From: Phoebastria nigripes
Lineage: Eukaryota > Chordata > Aves > Procellariiformes > Diomedeidae
Reading direction: 5' to 3'
Length of the DNA stretch: 64,000 nt
Assembly (NCBI GenBank): GCA_035582835.1
Contig: JAYKAV010002915.1
Location: 188,929 to 252,928, forward strand
The notes beneath the pieces were generated by a model. The model saw only the letters and a list, made by a program, of their open reading frames with translations. It had not been told where the DNA came from and ran no database searches. Positions 60,648 to 64,000 of the stretch are shown here, piece after piece (within the stretch, counting starts at the first letter, position 1; every line of letters begins with the position of its first letter). A program made the position numbers and the translations under genes.

Positions 60648-61604
60648 TCACTTCCCAGAGAGCTGGCTGGGGAAGGTGGGGAGCCCAGGAGCACGGGCCG
60701 GCTCCCCCCAACCCAGCGGGCTGGAGCACAGCCCCTGTCGTGGCTCTGCCCAGTGGTCAGTCTGGATCCTCCCAGCGCTGCTGCACAGCTCTGTCGCGGT
60801 GGATGCCAGAGCAGGGTGAATCCGTCCCTTCCTTCGGGCCGCTCGCAGTGCTGGCCACCCAGTTACAGCCACTTGCTGTTCCAGTCTTGCCTCGAATCCC
60901 CCAGTTGTACAGAGATGGGCACGGCTGGCCCAGAGCAAGGCACCCCACAGCCTTGTGGGCACCACTCGTGCCTGCGTTTATACATAGATACGGCTACAGA
61001 AGATGCCCAAACTAATAAAACAAGCTTTTCTTCCTTGTAATCCCCACACTGATGTGCGTACAGCCATGCACTAACACCGCAACTGCCACCACCGGTGCTG
61101 CTCAGTCAGGTTTGGGTTCCAGCATGCTCCTGGGTGGTGAGTGGGACAAATCTGCATTGCTCACTAAACAATGGTCTTCCTCCAATGTCAGGCTTTGCCA
61201 GAAAGAGACACCCCCCCCGCACAGTGCAGCAAAGGCACGGGACTCAGTGTGCACTCCTTCCAACTGTGGATTCCCATTAAAGTGCCAAAGGCTGCCTGGC
61301 ACTGCCAGGGTGTTGCGGACGCCCAGGTTTCAGCAGAGCCCGGGATGGGCAGGCTACAGATTTACTCCTGGCACACTGCGGGGTGGATGGGGAGGGGTCA
61401 GCTGCCCACGTCTCCCTCGCAGAAGAGCATCCTCGTGCAGGAGACAGCCGCTGGCTCTGCTAGCTGGCCGGGGTTGCCCAGGGCAGGCACGGCTCAGCGC
61501 CGGGGTCTGGCAGTCCTTCGTGTGAAATGAAGGCGGAAACAATTTTGCAGGAGATTAAGTAGAAAGAGTTCTGTGGCTCTGCCCACCCCAAGGACAGAGC
61601 CACC

Positions 61605-63066
<1,462 letters not shown>

Positions 63067-63149
63067 GGCCGCGTCCGCCCCGTCGGGCGGTGCCAGCGGG
63101 GCCGGGCCCGCCCGCCGCCCCACAGCGCCGCGCCCGGTGGTGCGCGTCG

Positions 63150-63400
63150 GTCCCCGGTACGGCACCCCTGCACGGCACCCCTGCACCCCACTGCCGCACC
63201 TCTGCGCCTCCCAGTTGCACCCCAGCACTGCACGCCCCCCTCCCAGTGCAGGACCTCTACCCCCAGTACTGTGTTCTCGCGACGCTGCACCCCTAATCTG
63301 TACAGCCACTCCTGCACCCCTCATCTTCTACAGTCAGAGTCCTGGCACCCCATCCGTCCCTGGCACCCCCCGGCACCCATCCCTCCGCCCCACATTCATC
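63150..63400. repeat. Diffuse CTGCACCCC-type repeats upstream of TSC22D3
   Basis: Irregular reiterations of CTGCACCCC and GGCACCCC on the plus strand (for example GGCACCCCTGCAC twice at about 63162-63186). A receptor half-site, TGTTCT (63272-63277), lies within it but has no paired half-site. Confidence 0.55.
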
Positions 63401-63607
63401 CGCAGCCCACACGCCTCAGCACCCCCTTCTTGTGCTCCCCTCACATAACCGGGATGGGGATTCAGCTGGGGGGGGACCCGCTTGGGGAACTGGGAAAAGG
63501 AGGAAACACGCTTTGCATTTGGGATGTGCACCCCTGCAGGACCCCGCACAGCAGGATCCGCCGGGGTGCGAAGAGGGGAGGCCGAAGGAAAAGGGGCAGC
63601 CATGGGC

Positions 63608-63776
63608 GTGCAAAGCACAACCGGGAGTGCAAAACAGAAGCGGGAGTGGAAAAACAACACGGGCGCGCAAAACAAGACGCGGAGCGCAACACAAAACCGG
63701 ACTGCAAAACAAAAACGGGAGTGAAAAGCAAAACCGGCGTGCAAAACAAACTCCGGGGTGCAAAACAAGCCCGGGG
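63608..63776. repeat. Nine-copy, about 19-bp minisatellite upstream of TSC22D3
   Basis: Nine head-to-tail units of 18-20 bp have consensus GTGCAAAACAAAACCGGGA. They start at 63608, 63627, 63646, 63665, 63684, 63702, 63721, 63739 and 63759. The copies vary mainly at the ends of the unit, while the A-rich AAAACA core is kept in most. The array lies about 580-750 bp upstream of the expected TSC22D3 start site. Phe/Cys-rich minus-strand frames through it are artefacts. Confidence 0.9.
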
Positions 63777-64000
63777 CCAGCGGCGGCCCCGCCCCGCCCT
63801 TGCATAACCCCGAACCAAATGCGCCGGGGCCGCGCTCCGGCCGGGGGGGGCCGCCGCCCCGCGGCCAGGGCCGGCACTGCAGCGGGGCCCGATCCGGCCG
63901 CGGTGCTGCCCCCCCGAACTGCGCGCAGAGGGAGATTTGGGGGCCCCGTGGTGCTGGGGGGATGCTGGGGGGTGCACAGCCGGGGGCCGGGTCTGCGCTG
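63777..64000. other. Very GC-rich, CpG-dense right edge
   Basis: CpG-dense sequence with G-runs. It may belong to a further CpG island or an upstream TSC22D3 promoter continuing beyond the window. No exon could be supported. Confidence 0.4.

Larger units (their letters stand above)
60563..61604 (-). other. TSC22D3: TSC22D3 3' untranslated region
   Basis: It runs from the TAA to an AATAAA signal (60580-60585) followed by TATATAAAGG and a GT-rich stretch near 60535-60548. Cleavage is therefore expected close to 60563. No coding signal. A locally AT-rich segment around 60960-61060 and the CRE-like palindrome near the 3' end stand out. Confidence 0.8.

Noticed and set aside
63334..63977. Phe/Cys/Val-rich minus-strand frames resembling a membrane repeat protein
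   Set aside because: They are the translation of the 19-bp minisatellite, whose unit length is not a multiple of three.

Overview
The window reads as vertebrate nuclear DNA, most likely from a bird. It is GC-rich, and its spliced genes have introns of only a few hundred bases. Interspersed repeats are scarce, and the few I can see look like CR1-type LINE remnants. There are two CpG islands. There is no operon structure, and no tRNA, rRNA or CRISPR array that I can recognise. Isolated single Ns are scattered through the non-coding DNA; none falls in a coding exon. The species cannot be read from the sequence.

Two protein-coding genes are clear, both on the minus strand. At the left edge (1-2667) are the first six coding exons of FAAH2 (fatty acid amide hydrolase 2). 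They include the N-terminal membrane segment and all three catalytic residues of the amidase-signature triad; the rest of the gene lies off the left edge. At the right (about 60563-63033) is a complete, compact three-exon TSC22D3 gene for the short GILZ isoform (139 aa), with TATA box, 5' UTR, leucine zipper, 3' UTR and poly(A) signal. In human both genes are on the X chromosome, in segments that (from general knowledge) correspond to chicken 4p, or 4A of many birds. Their adjacency and high GC fit that former microchromosome.

Between them lie roughly 57 kb in which I find no convincing coding gene. The many open frames there are GC-driven and occur on both strands. What can be supported is a CpG-island promoter for FAAH2 that looks bidirectional, with a candidate divergent first exon at 2975-3137; several minisatellites and simple-sequence tracts; a degraded CR1 ORF1-like segment (about 27.84-28.34 kb) and a small CR1 3'-end-like piece (about 46.12 kb); and candidate regulatory modules. 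The regulatory candidates of most interest are steroid-receptor-type palindromes at 19725-19739 (in a RUNX/GATA/FOX-like cluster, with a CTCF-like site nearby) and at 55506-55520. TSC22D3 is a classic glucocorticoid-induced gene, so these are natural candidates for its distal control, but that link is inference.

Upstream of the TSC22D3 promoter (63608-63776) is a nine-unit, about 19-bp minisatellite rich in FOX-like AAAACA cores. It is the most unusual structural element near a gene in this window.
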